64,000 nucleotides of DNA from contig CAUWAG010000019.1 in NCBI GenBank assembly GCA_963556695.1, positions 992,001-1,056,000 of the forward strand. Reading direction: 5' to 3'. Under the pieces are notes generated by a model. The model was not told where the DNA came from and did no database searches. It saw nothing but the letters and a program-made list of their open reading frames with translations. Positions 46,572-57,301 of the stretch are shown here, piece after piece. The translations under genes were made by a program, and so were the position numbers. Numbering within the stretch: the first letter of the stretch is position 1; each line of letters opens with the position of its first letter. This DNA comes from Anthostomella pinea. Its lineage: Eukaryota > Ascomycota > Sordariomycetes > Xylariales > Xylariaceae.

Positions 46572-48696
46572 ATGTTTCTAAAACAAATCGACCTCACTAC
46601 CGCCCTCAGGCCGTCATATCTGCCCGACGAAGTGCTTCTCTTTGTCCAGGACAATGTGGGGCTCTATGAGGGGTGAGTTCACGTCTGGTCTGCGGGCGAT
46701 GGCACCGTCCATCCCTATCTCCATGCACCATACAACGTCTGCTTGTGTTGAAGCGCCGAGATCCTGAGGTTCGGAAGGCTGATGGTAGTTCGTTTGCCTT
46801 AGCAAGTACAAACTCCCCAACCAACAAACCGGCCAGGTCTACCTGACGTCGCATCGGATATGCTATGTCGACAAACAGGAGCCCAGGAAACACTCTGTGG
46901 CTCTGGACCTGAAGGATGTGGAGAGATATGAGTTCTACGTACGCAAACTATCCTGTACTACGGTTATTGCTGTCATTGTGCTGAGCATCAACTAGGCTGG
47001 GTTCCTGAAGTCCTCTGCAAAGATCACCCTGATTCCCAAGCCCTCCAAGCGAGCATCGCTTCAGTCGAGAGCCACAGCAGGAACGACAAGCTCTCCTCGG
47101 CCTACTCTCGAATCTGCGTTTCGTCCTCCATCGGCAGCTCCTCCGCAAGCCAGCGCCGCCACGTGGGTCTGTACGATATGCAGCTTCCCGAATCCTGTTC
47201 CTTCAAACTTCGATCCAACAACCGCGAACGCGCATACGCCGTTGCCGCCATGCTTGGCCTGCGGCATCAAACCGGCATTGACGCACGTCTTGAAGGCTGC
47301 CATATCCAATGTCACCAGTAGACAGATGACCTCGTCAGGGTCGACGCCTCAGTCTCCACTCTCAGGCGGCTTTGGAACGCAGAAACCAGGCTCTGGATAT
47401 GAAGATCGCACTGCTTCCAGGTCTGCGCAAATGGGTTTCTCGCCACCTGGGAGAGCAAATACGTCAACCGATAACGATGGCTTTCAGTGCCCACGTTGTA
47501 CCTTTTTGAATCACCCGTCTCTCCTGTCCTGTGAGATATGCGGTGCCCCCCTCATATCTCACGATGTTTCAATGCAGGTAATACAAGATCAACCGAGGAC
47601 CGACTCACCAGGGCCGACACTGAACTACGGAAACGTCACTGGCTTGGAAAATCCCGAGAGTGTCAAGATATCCTTTCGGGGTGGAGGGGAGAAGATATTT
47701 TATGAACGCCTCAAGGGATCCATGACCCAACGAAAATGGCTATTACACGAAGCGCCCCCTGTGCCGATGGGCAACAGAGCTTTCGATGATAATCGGACAG
47801 ACTCCTCATCTAGGCCGGGTATGGGGCCTGGTCGAACAAAGACAGCAGGTATCGCCGGACTGGAAAAGATGGGTCTGGATCGGCGTAAGAACAATGAACT
47901 TGTGATTGGCAGCTCTTTTGAGGACTTGGAAGCCTTGATGGCTTCTGCCAAGGAGATCATTGCCCTTGCCGAATCGTTCGCTCGGCAGGTCAATGGAGGT
48001 ACCGACGGCGGGACATCCGAAGCCAATGCCCTGTTAGCTGAATCAGCAACTCAGCTAGGCCTTGTCACTACGAAGGACATAGTCGGAGGGGGTGGTGGTT
48101 CCGGGTCAGAGTCTCTATATTTATCCGAGCTGTCCAGGAACCTTGCAGAGTTCTTGACGGATGACGCCCGCGGGGTGCTCAAGAAGGCTGGGGGCATCGT
48201 AAGTCTGGTGGACCTGTGGGCAATGTTCAACCGAGCTCGCGGAGGCGTGGAACTGGTAAGCCCAAACGACTTCGAAAAGGCTGCTCGTCTGTGGGAGAAG
48301 TTGAAACTACCGGTGCGCTTGCGGACCTTCAAGAGCGGTGTCATGGTCTGCCAGAGCCGCGACCGCACAGACGAATCCACCATCAAGGCCCTCCTGGTAT
48401 GGCTTCGCGACCTGCATGACTTTCCTCCGGACAAAGAGGTCCCCTGGGACTGGCAAGAATTCGGGCGCGGTGTCACCGCCCAGGACGCAGCCGAGAGGTT
48501 TGGTTGGAGTATCGGTGTTGCCGAGGAGGAGCTCGAGATGGCAGAGGAAAGAGGGGTTCTGTGCAGAGAGGAGGGCTTGGAGGGCCTAAAGTTTTGGGAA
48601 AACTACATAGACACAGGGGAGTACCGTCACCGACCGCGGCCAAAAACAGAGGCTGATAAGATCATTGAGGCATTGAATGCCTCTGGATTGATCTAA
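46572..48696 (+). CDS. VPS36: ESCRT-II subunit Vps36
   Basis: Exons 46572-46672, 46803-46938 and 46996-48696 give 645 aa. The split GLUE domain starts at the N-terminus (PSYLPDEVLLFVQDNVGLYE, then GQVYLTSHRICYVD). It is interrupted by two RanBP2/NZF-type fingers: WVCTICSFPNP ... PPCLACGIKP (about residues 130-165) and FQCPRCTFLNHPSLLSCEIC (about 240). The second half of GLUE continues with VKISFRGGGEKIFYERLKG. The EAP30 winged-helix region fills the C-terminal half (from about 400), including GIVSLVDLWAMFNRARGGVE and LLVWLRDL. The protein binds phosphoinositide and ubiquitin through GLUE/NZF and sorts cargo into multivesicular bodies with Vps22 and Vps25. Confidence 0.95.
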
Positions 48697-49012
48697 ACGA
48701 GATAGACTGTAGCACGCAAGCGGGATCCCAAGCTTGTACTGGCTGGTTTTATCATACATCCATGGGTGTCCAAACCCATCATTCACGCGTGAGACTAAAG
48801 CGGAGAGTAAGTATCATTACTGTAGTGCCCTAGGACCAATCTATGTCTATTCTCTAGACCACCCGTTTATATGTATTACCGTGAACCTCGTATCTGCCGA
48901 ACGAAGAAAGATTCGATCCCTTATCCGTTTAACGCCATCGCCTAAATGCAAGTTCCCTGAAGTTTCTATGCTACAGATGCAGACCAACACGACCGAGTCC
49001 TCAAGGCTTGCC
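48697..49012. other. short intergenic between convergent genes
   Basis: 316 bases, nothing recognised. Confidence 0.6.
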
Positions 49013-50016
49013 CTAGACCAGCCTCTCCATCAGGTTCTTCCGCACCTTCATGTTGACGGTGCCGCCGACTCCAAACGCCGGCACAATCCGACAGATGCGA
49101 GCCGCGGTGCTGATGAGCCAGTTCTTCCTCACCAGCGCCCACCGCTCCGCCCACCCTACGCCCCCCGTCGCCGGTCGATTGTACAAGTCGAGACCGAGCA
49201 GGTGGATCGGCGTCGATAGCAGCTGCACGGCGGCCGGGGCCACGAACTGCGCGACGGTGGTGCCGCTGACGGTGCGGTTGACCTCGGCGCTCATCCTCGC
49301 CGTCAGCACGGGGCCCAGGAGCGGCGGCACGTTGAACGAGGCGAAGATGGTCAGACTGTCGCGCAGCGCGAAGAGCGCGTAGCTCGGGAGCGGCACGGGA
49401 CGCGGCGGGCCGCCGGGCCCGAACATCTTGACGTAGACCTGGTCCTTGAAGATGCACAGGCCGACGTTGGCCGCGGACGAGGCAGCGAACTTGGGCGTGC
49501 CGGACGTTACGTGCGTGGCGGATGCGTTGCGCGCCGTCGAGGTCGCCGTGTCGAGCGTGTTGGCTGTGAGGTAGGTGCCGCCGTAGAGCATGAAGATCAG
49601 CGCGACGGGTTTCGAGAAGAGCATCGTGTGCGGGCGCAGCAGCAGCGCGCGGAACGAGGCTTTCAGGCTAGCGACGAGCGTGTTGCGGCCCGAGGCGTTT
49701 TCCATTATCGATCTAGCAAGCCATACTTCGTCAGTACTCATGAAGCTGGTATAGGGGGTTTCTTGACTTCCGAGACTTACCTGTCGATGATGGATATCAG
49801 GGGCGCCACCATAGAAGCCGCGCACGCAGCGCTTGTGAAGTCGGCCGCGAGCCGCAGGCCCAGGTTCTTTGTGTTCCAGGGTTGCTTTTGTACATTGGAC
49901 GGCACGTCGATGGCGTCCTTGCTGGGGACCGGGATGGGCACCTTGGGGCCGGGCGCGACCGCCGATGCTGCGACGGGTGCGGTCGGCGCCAGCTGGAGCA
50001 CCGTGCTGTCCTTCAT
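49013..50016 (-). CDS. mitochondrial-carrier-like fungal membrane protein
   Basis: ATG 50016; upstream starts in the frame are non-ATG. Exons 49781-50016 and 49013-49712 (68-nt GTAAGT intron) give 311 aa. The first 35 residues are Ala/Pro/Val-rich. Then come GLRLAADFTSAACAASMVAP followed by LISIIDRSIMEN, several moderately hydrophobic helices with small-residue patterns (PVALIFMLYGGTYLTANT; FALRDSLTIFASFNVPPLLG; FVAPAAVQLLSTPIHLLGLD), and a basic C-terminus. Spacing and the Px(n)D-like turns recall the SLC25 carrier fold, but the canonical PxDxxK signatures are imperfect. I recognise it only as a conserved fungal family; transport activity and mitochondrial location are inference. Confidence 0.7.
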
Positions 50017-50751
50017 CTCGATCTCGGAGGTGGACGTCGTCGCTTCGGGTCGGCTGTGGTATACGCTATGCGAAGAGCCAACTGCTCTGCTCCAGACACC
50101 AGACTCCGAAGAAATCAAGAAAAGGAATGGGGAAGAAACGAATACACCTCGCGATGCATTGGAGTAGCCGTTCTACTGCAACGTGCCTGAATGTCGAGTC
50201 GTAGTGATCGGATCATCTGCTGCAGCTCTTCCCGAGACTGCCTTCTGGATGTGGTGAACAGGGTGACAGGATGTTTGTAGTAATCACGAATCCCGGTCGA
50301 ACTGGACCCTTCGAGGCTACCTACGAGGTCGTCCATTGGGAAATGCGGATTTTCTAAGCTTCGCCGAGATCGGAGATACCTGCTCCGAGAAGTGCAAGAA
50401 ATGGCACCATTCCCCAGAATGCACGGTCTCCGGGATCTGCGCTTTCGGGTACTTATTTGATATATCCGCCTGATGTCAGGTACAATGCAACAGCGTTCAC
50501 CTGTCAGACTACATGTGTCTTGTACGCCATTTGAGACTGCATCGTTCAGCAGCCGACTTGTAGATGGCATCTCACTCTTCATGTTCGGTCTGAACTTTCA
50601 AGCGCGGCCCAGGAGTTCATGCCGCGACAATGCGCTGGGAATCGCGTCAGACACAGTCGTATAAAAAGCCGAGTGACTGAAGTTCGCAACATGTTACACA
50701 TATACCCATATATCATTGAAGCATGCGATCAACGCATCTACCACGGCTCCC
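50017..50751. other. intergenic, nothing recognised
   Basis: About 735 bases with only short uninformative ORFs. Confidence 0.5.
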
Positions 50752-51504
50752 CTATGCCTTCAGCATCTCCACAAATTTGTCACCCAACGAGTTCGCCGCA
50801 AGAGGATTCCCACCGCTGACGACCTCCCGATCGACGGTGATATACCCCATCTTCTCCCCCATCCCAGTTTGCATGTCCGCCCCAGCTTCCCTCAGCTGAC
50901 TCTCGACCTTGTCGACCTCTCCCCTCAGCATCGTCTCCATCATCTTCTCCTCGTTGTCACTCCAGCTCGTAATCTTGTACCCCTTGTAAATGAAGTCCTT
51001 GTCCCCGGCATATTGCGTACTCAAGAATGCATACGGCCCATGGCAAATCGCCGCCGTAGGCTTGTGCTCGGCATGGAAGTGCCGCAAGATCCTGCCCAGC
51101 TCAGGGTTGTCTCCCAAATCCGCCAACGGAGCATGTCCACCCGGCAAGAAGACACCGGTGTACGACTTCAGCTCATCGTCGCTGATCTCGGATAACTTCT
51201 TGGGGCGAGCCAAACCGTTGTCTCTCTTCATCTTCTCGATGAGCTCGTTCTCCCTCTTGCGCTCGAGGTAGTTGCCCGCGAATGCGAGGAGTGTCTCGGA
51301 GTTGGGGTCGGGCTGTGGTTCCTTGCCTTCGGGCGAGGCGAAGGTGACTTCGTAGCCATTGTCGAGGAGTTTCTGGAGCGGCTTCGCGAGCTCGATCAGG
51401 AAGAAACCGGAAGGTTGGTCTTTGGTCTCGCCGGTGTTGCCTGTGTTGTGGAGGGGAAAGGCGTTGGCGTCCGAGAGGATGATAAGGACTTTCTTGTTCG
51501 CCAT
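50752..51504 (-). CDS. HSP31: DJ-1/PfpI family, Hsp31-like glyoxalase III or chaperone
   Basis: Intronless, 250 aa. KKVLIILSDANAFPL opens the Rossmann-like fold, and GFFLIELAKPLQKLLDNGYE and VTFASPEGKEPQPDP follow. The oxyanion segment is VFLPGGHAPLADL, and the nucleophile elbow is AAICHGPYAFL with the catalytic Cys next to His. EKMGYITVDREVVSGGNPLA is near the end. The length and the extended cap region match fungal Hsp31-type proteins that convert methylglyoxal to lactate without glutathione. Cytosolic; no targeting signal. Confidence 0.9.
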   Translation of the reverse strand: MANKKVLIILSDANAFPLHNTGNTGETKDQPSGFFLIELAKPLQKLLDNGYEVTFASPEGKEPQPDPNSETLLAFAGNYLERKRENELIEKMKRDNGLARPKKLSEISDDELKSYTGVFLPGGHAPLADLGDNPELGRILRHFHAEHKPTAAICHGPYAFLSTQYAGDKDFIYKGYKITSWSDNEEKMMETMLRGEVDKVESQLREAGADMQTGMGEKMGYITVDREVVSGGNPLAANSLGDKFVEMLKA

Positions 51505-52324
51505 GATTGTATGATAGTAGTTGTAGATAGTGGTTGTAGGTGGTAGGAGTGATTTAGCCTTTGCGGATTGGAAGTACGACTATGGGTAAAGTCCAGTGAG
51601 ACGAGGATGACAGTCCTTAAATTACAATTCAGATACATGTATCGCTCATGTTGCACGACTTTTGCGAGGTGCCATCAAGGTGATCGATCGTAAGGCTGCA
51701 GTCACCATGACGTTTCAGCGGCGATGCGGTGGAACCGGCGAAGAAGGAACGATACAACTCACGGAGCTTCACTTCCTGTGCGAAGCCGGACAAGTAAAGC
51801 TAAGCCTCCACAACACCTGCCTTCAAGAAGAGCTTGCTCCCGTCGGAACCAGTTGTTGACAAGTCGACCACGATTAGGTGCCGCTGCTCAACGAACTACC
51901 TGTATGTCAAGGCTGCCGCTTGCCAACATACACTCGAGAGCAGCGTCGCTTCGCCACTACGTTAGAGATATTCGCAATCGTCATACGGGATGGAATACAA
52001 TCCTACCGCTATCTATAAGTCAACCTGGTTATGTGTGCAATTGGATATGACACGATCGACCTCAGAGTGCCCTTCGAACTTTCACGGAGGCTCCGAGAGT
52101 ACTGGCAGACCCTTGAGGTATCTTGGTGTTAACTGCAACATGACATCAAAGTACGCATTAACAAATTCGCCATCAGCCCAGACGTACAACGAGCGCATGA
52201 AAAAAGATCATCCATGGCCTTGAAATCAAAAGATGCGGTGGCTCAATAACATGCATCAAAAATAAAGTGGCAGGTACAAAGGAAGAACTGAGGAAAGGTT
52301 CGACCCTCGTGCCTGCCAAAAGGT
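51505..52324. other. intergenic, nothing recognised
   Basis: About 820 bases upstream of the Hsp31-like gene. Confidence 0.5.
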
Positions 52325-52415
52325 TGGCGGAACTGGGAATCGAACCCAGATTTACACGGTTCTTAGCAAGTTAAAGGACCACAACGTGTTGTACTGACCA
52401 TTATACGATTCCACC
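52325..52415 (-). tRNA. tRNA-His (GTG) with an intron
   Basis: The acceptor stem is GGTGGAA against TTCCGCC, with a G-T pair at the third position, and the discriminator is A. The T arm is CTGGG-TTCGATT-CCCAG. The anticodon stem is ACACG/CGTGT, with loop TTGTGG carrying anticodon GTG. About 19 nt between the anticodon and the 3' half of the stem (starting TCCTTTAACTTG) are read as the intron at the canonical 37/38 position. D arm GTA/TAC. Eukaryotic tRNA-His receives G-1 after transcription, so its absence here is normal. Confidence 0.92.
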
Positions 52416-53494
52416 TTTTAACGAATTGTACTAGCAACTGTGCGACATGCACGTGATTGCGATGGAAGATCAGACTTTTCAAAAGTACATATACCGTCGC
52501 TCCTTCCGGTAGATTTTTTGAAACCTATGCATGCTGATTGGTGCAGCTCAGCTCTGCCCCATTTTTACGGTCGTTCCTTCCCTGACACACGCTTCCTCAG
52601 TTGTGCATTCCTTTCACTGTCCTGCCTTCCTAGTACATGTTTCTGAGGGACAATCGTATGCGCAGGTCAGCAGGTCGGTAGTAGAGCGTCTACAAGCACC
52701 TGACCTAAGGTAAGTAGATATAAATGGAAGTGGTGTCGTCGAAGGGCTTCGTTGGTGAGCCGCTCGCATTTCTTTCTCCTACAATACTGCCCTCGCATCG
52801 GGGCTAGAACGCGACTTCTCTTGCTCTGGAGATGGGGTTTTGGTCGCAGCTCATTTGTACCGAAATGATGGACCCTTCCGCCTCATTGAGTACCTACCTC
52901 CTAGATAGGTTGGGCTTGCAGGCTGTAATGAAGGCTTTCCCAGCTCAATACAGACAGATAAACAGCCAAAGCAGTGCCCGTAGTAAGAAGCGCGCCGATA
53001 GCTCCGGCAGTTAATGCATGCAGCAAGAGCTCAAGCAGCGACTTCATTGACTTGAAGAGTAATAATAGAGTGAGTGCTCGGATACCTGCTCGCTGATTGC
53101 TGAAAGTCCGTCGTATCTTGCAGTATCCTGAGCAAGAGCCTCTCGAGCGTGTTGGGATGCCCTTATCTCAGCACAGACCACCTTGGCCAGCCGATTGCGT
53201 GGTGTGGCTGGAGAAAAGCCTGGGGTCTCATAGACACGCCACACCTCAGCCACATGACATAGACCACCCAAATTCAGTACGTCACCGCATCGCACCATGG
53301 TCAACCATGTCTTCCACATCCCAGCACTCCGTGCCCAGGATTGACATCTGATGAACTGAGGTAAGGATGCCCCCCTATTAGTGTGAAAGCACCAGTTATG
53401 CAAGCTACCATTACAACGGCTTGCTAACCTCTGATCACACACATGCTGCTCTTCTACCGGCACGCACCATCATCGGTCTACAGATGTGCACAGC
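52416..53494. other. intergenic, nothing recognised
   Basis: About 1.1 kb, short ORFs only. Confidence 0.5.
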
Positions 53495-54840
53495 TCACAC
53501 GCCAGAATCATCCTGCTCGATGCTCTGCGCGTCCTGGAAGGCGGCCCAAGCATCGCAGTTGTCGTTCAGCGTCGAGTTGGCGATGGGGCCCGCAATCTCG
53601 CCCTCGCGCTAACAATCTGCAGCGCGAAGCCGTCGCTCGTGTGAAAGCCGATCTGGCAGTGCCTTAACCATATGAGGAACAGTCGCTGGCGGGCAGCACG
53701 GCCGTGTCGTGCCGGCGCGGGTTGGCTGTGCTCAGCGTCACGCTGTCGGCAGCCATCACCGTCATGGTATGGTTGTCAATCGAGAACTTGAAGTGGATGT
53801 CCACAGCTGCGCCGACGAGCCTCATGCGGTACGATGCATGAGGTGAACGAGATATCCCACCGGGAGCCATTGTCACCCCGCACGTTGGTTCCGTTAAGCA
53901 ATCCGTGCCCAGGGTTGGCGGCCCGTCAGTCTCGGCAAGGTGGAATGATCCTGATGTGCACATCATGAGCTTCCACGTGACCGCAACATTGGCAGGTGTC
54001 CTTACCCATCAGCATGATTGGCACCCAGGTCCTCATCGTAGTCAGCCGTAGCTGGCCCGTTGATGATAATGGGGCCAAGACCTCCCTGCCAGCATTGAAA
54101 AGCGAAGTGCGAGTGGTACCAGCTTGAGCCGTACCTCGTAGCCCTCCGGGTGTAGGTGATTCAGCCACACTGCAAACCTTATTACAGCCCCTATCGCTCA
54201 CACATAGACAGCCGTGTAAGGCATATATAGTAGTTTGGCGTGTTAATTTGGTAGCCGGGTTGGTACGGCCTAGCGGAGTATCCTTACAAAGTATTCTTAC
54301 AAGGTATTCTTAGGCACAGCGGTCCGATTCCCCTAAGCGGCTGACTTTTGTTTTTTCTGGCTCTTCCCACCCGGCAAGGTACTTTCTCCCACATTTCTCT
54401 TTTCATATTGATTTTGAGCCATCTGATGCAGCACAGCCTTCCCTTTTGCTCGTGTCCACCCATTCCTCACTCCACATCAATGTCCACAGCTGTGTAGTCT
54501 CACCCGGGCCGGTTGAGCACTGGGTGACCGAGCTCACACAATCGTTTCCGCTGGTCAAGCTCCGGGGGATCCCGTGGAAGTGGATGCTGATGCCGCTCTG
54601 GGAGGTCGTCAGGGAGTTGGTGCCGTGGAAGACGACGGTGTCACCCCAATCCGCGAATAATGTGAACACCTCCGCAGTCACCAGCGGCTTATCGACTGAC
54701 GCCACGCAACGCGTGGTCAACCCCAATACCACGGCTGCGGGCCGCGCCGGCACCACGCCGTCATGGGCTAACGCGACGTACCACCTGCCGAGCAGTAGCG
54801 TCGGTGATATTGGGGAACGCTTTTTTCAACGCATGGTAGT
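53495..54840 (-). pseudogene. laccase (multicopper oxidase), decayed with internal deletion
   Basis: Read from about 54,840 downward across frames. The first cupredoxin domain appears as ADWGDTVVFHG..SLTTSQSG and ISIHFHGI with copper ligands HFH, then SSWYHSHFAFQCWQGGLG with ligands HSH and PIIINGPATADYDEDLG. The second domain is partly kept (YRMRLVGAAVDIHFKFSIDN). The coding then jumps to a laccase C-terminus (HTSDGFALQ in one frame, then NCDAWAAFQDAQSIEQDDSG in another) and the stop at 53495. Most of domains 2 and 3, with the type 1 copper loop, is missing. Several stops and frameshifts interrupt the rest, so no oxidase can be made. Confidence 0.8.
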
Positions 54841-55345
54841 AGTCTAATCAATGAGACTATTTCTGGACACAATCCCTGCGGTGTGTTTTTCCTGTGCCAT
54901 GTCCTTGAAGGACATTCGTAGCTTCCGTTTTTTTTGATGGTACTCCTCTGATGTCAATTGTGTGTAGTTCACGATGAATTTAGCCCCTAAGAGAGAAAGA
55001 ACTTCCCAGGCAAGATGTCCACGAAGCTTAGAAACGTTATCATCAGCAGCCCCTCGCTATGGACCATAATGAAAGGTGTGCCAACGCACGCAGCCTACCC
55101 AACTGGTAACCCCTATTTTATTCTGTCACGTACCAACGACCGCCATTGTTCCACACCTACTCATGATGTGCTGCAGCGCCAAGAAGACAGATAACGCCTC
55201 ATATTAACGGGAAAAGCACATCAGGTGGCATTATAATTTAAAGTATGGTAATGGTACAATATGTTATTGATGGGTGAAATCAGAGAGCCGACGCTCCTCG
55301 TCGACTACGCAGGTACATATACTAGTATTTACGTTTGGGTTCCAG
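54841..55345. other. intergenic, nothing recognised
   Basis: About 500 bases, AT-rich near 55,200. Confidence 0.5.
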
Positions 55346-55615
55346 CTATTTCTCATCCACGAGGTTGAAATACGAGTCGAACGCCTCCCCGATTCGATCA
55401 GCAAGCCGTCGTCCGCGCGCCTTCTTCTCTTCGATGTTTCGAGGACAGGAGCACTGCGAAGGATCGGTGTCAGGCTCTGCGTCTGTATACCGGTTAGTAT
55501 GGCTTGCGTGCCGCAGACCAGGGATGAATCTGGACCAAAGGCTGGTCTTACTTTGGAACTTGCAGCAGGAGACGGTGTCTCCGTCGGACGCGGGAGTTGA
55601 CGACGTAGTAGGCAT
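55346..55615 (-). CDS. small Cys-containing protein, two exons
   Basis: Exons 55552-55615 and 55346-55482 join in phase to 66 aa. The 69-nt intron has donor GTAAGA, branch ACTAAC and acceptor TATACAG. The product begins MPTTSSTPASDGDTVSCCKF and continues with a Cys motif (SQCSCPRN). It ends with an amphipathic, charged helix (RNIEEKKARGRRLADRIGEA then FDSYFNLVDEK). No signal peptide and no family that I recognise; a CC...CxC pattern could bind metal or form disulfides. Existence rests on the clean intron and in-phase join. Confidence 0.5.
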   Translation of the reverse strand: MPTTSSTPASDGDTVSCCKFQSKTSLWSRFIPGLRHASHTNRYTDAEPDTDPSQCSCPRNIEEKKARGRRLADRIGEAFDSYFNLVDEK

Positions 55616-57301
55616 AGTTGATGCAATATTGTTGGTAAAACGGGCCGCAATAGATCAGGTGGTATATGCGGGCTGGTGTAATTCGAGAGTGTGCAGTTTG
55701 GCGGACAGGATTGGACTCGAATGTGGACAGAGGCTGTCAAGTATAGACTTCCATGTCTTTGTTTCCCCCGGGCCACAAAGACAAACCCCGAGGTAGACCA
55801 GGCTTTGTGTTGCCACTCCCTGGCAGCATCGAGCAAGTGTCTGCACAAAGACTCTTTGAGTGGCATTCGGGTGACACCAAAGTCGAGGCTTTCGGGTGCG
55901 ATTGTCACGAGTATCCAAGGTACGGAGGACAGAGAAGGTGCCGGCTCGCCAGTAACAAATACATGACGGCCACGCAGGCAGCTGAACTGCGTACAATGAG
56001 CTCGAGAACTCGGGAGCCGAAGACCTGGGTGCCGATATCAGCATAAGCCCAGATTGGAGGACACAGCCAACAGCTCATCACGAACAACATGAATTGCGAT
56101 GGGCACTCTCAAACTCTTAGACCAAGTGGGAAGTATGAGGACTCTCGCTGGGTTCTAGAATGCGTCCAAGCTTCCAAGGTGCTGTATCCTGAAGCAGGCA
56201 CCCAGCACCCGGTCCATCAATGACGTTCCAAACTTACCCGAGTCAGGACTTCCTACAGCCACCCCTATGTCCACCCCTATGTCCCCTTCAGGAACGGCTG
56301 TCCCTTGCATTAGCGTGCAAGCCCCCTTAGTTGAATCAACTACAGCTCCCCGGCCTCTTAACGCCGATGGCCAGTTGAGTAGGTAGGTACATATCTACCT
56401 AGGTACCTACAGGTGTAGAACCCAATGGCATGTGTTCTTCTCGAGCCAGGCTGTTTACATTCTCCCGCAGCATGAACACATCGGTTCATCCCCCGGGTAC
56501 TCGTTCTGGACGAAGTCATCCAACGATACACCCCCAATGCGTATACTCGAGCCTCCACTGCCGAATATATACGACGGACCTCCTTCACCGTCAGCGTACA
56601 AGCCATGTCGACCGAGTCCCCAATAGTATCGTGGCCTATCCCATCGGCCCCTTTGCCTGTTCATCTACCATTGGAGTCATCAAGCTCGGACGCGCTCCAC
56701 ATCGAGTCCATGCGCAACATCCGAACTTCCCTCGATGGCTCTCCGGAGACGTACGCTCTCTCGATGCTCTCGCATTTGATAAAGTTACACCCTGAGCAGG
56801 GTTCCAAGTTATCGTTGGCCCTCTTCGAGCCAGGGCCTCTTTCACATGTTTCGACCGCCAACGCCACATAGATCACAGTCTGATCGGCGTTACCGTCCGC
56901 CTTGTTGGTCATGCCGTCATGCCCTCTTCCGCAGGTTTCCATCCCTACGACTCTTTACCCGTTTGGTCTCTGGTCTCTTGTTTGAACTATATTTCACTCA
57001 AGAAGCCAATGATAAATCTGCATTTTCATCGTCCCTGATCTTGCCTCGCCCAATAGAAAAAATCGCAGTACGCCTCCCTCCAGGCACGCAACCATACAGA
57101 TCACCGCACGCCCAAAATCACTCAGCGGCACCTCCTCATATCCCAATTTGGGTTGGGCAAGTTCTGCAACTTTGTCCTCGGATTGCAATGAGTAATTATG
57201 GGCCCCTCTGGCCGCTGGAATATAAATATCTCCCTCCCCCCAAGGCTTTTGGTTCCTGTTCTTCCCTTCTTCATCTTCCATCTACGCCCATACACACGCA
57301 T
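55616..57301. other. intergenic, nothing firm
   Basis: About 1.7 kb with several overlapping short ORFs on both strands but no domain or clean exon pair. Confidence 0.5.

Noticed and set aside
55264..55908. 214-codon minus ORF
   Set aside because: Overlaps the two-exon 66-aa gene in another frame and ignores its clean intron; no domain.
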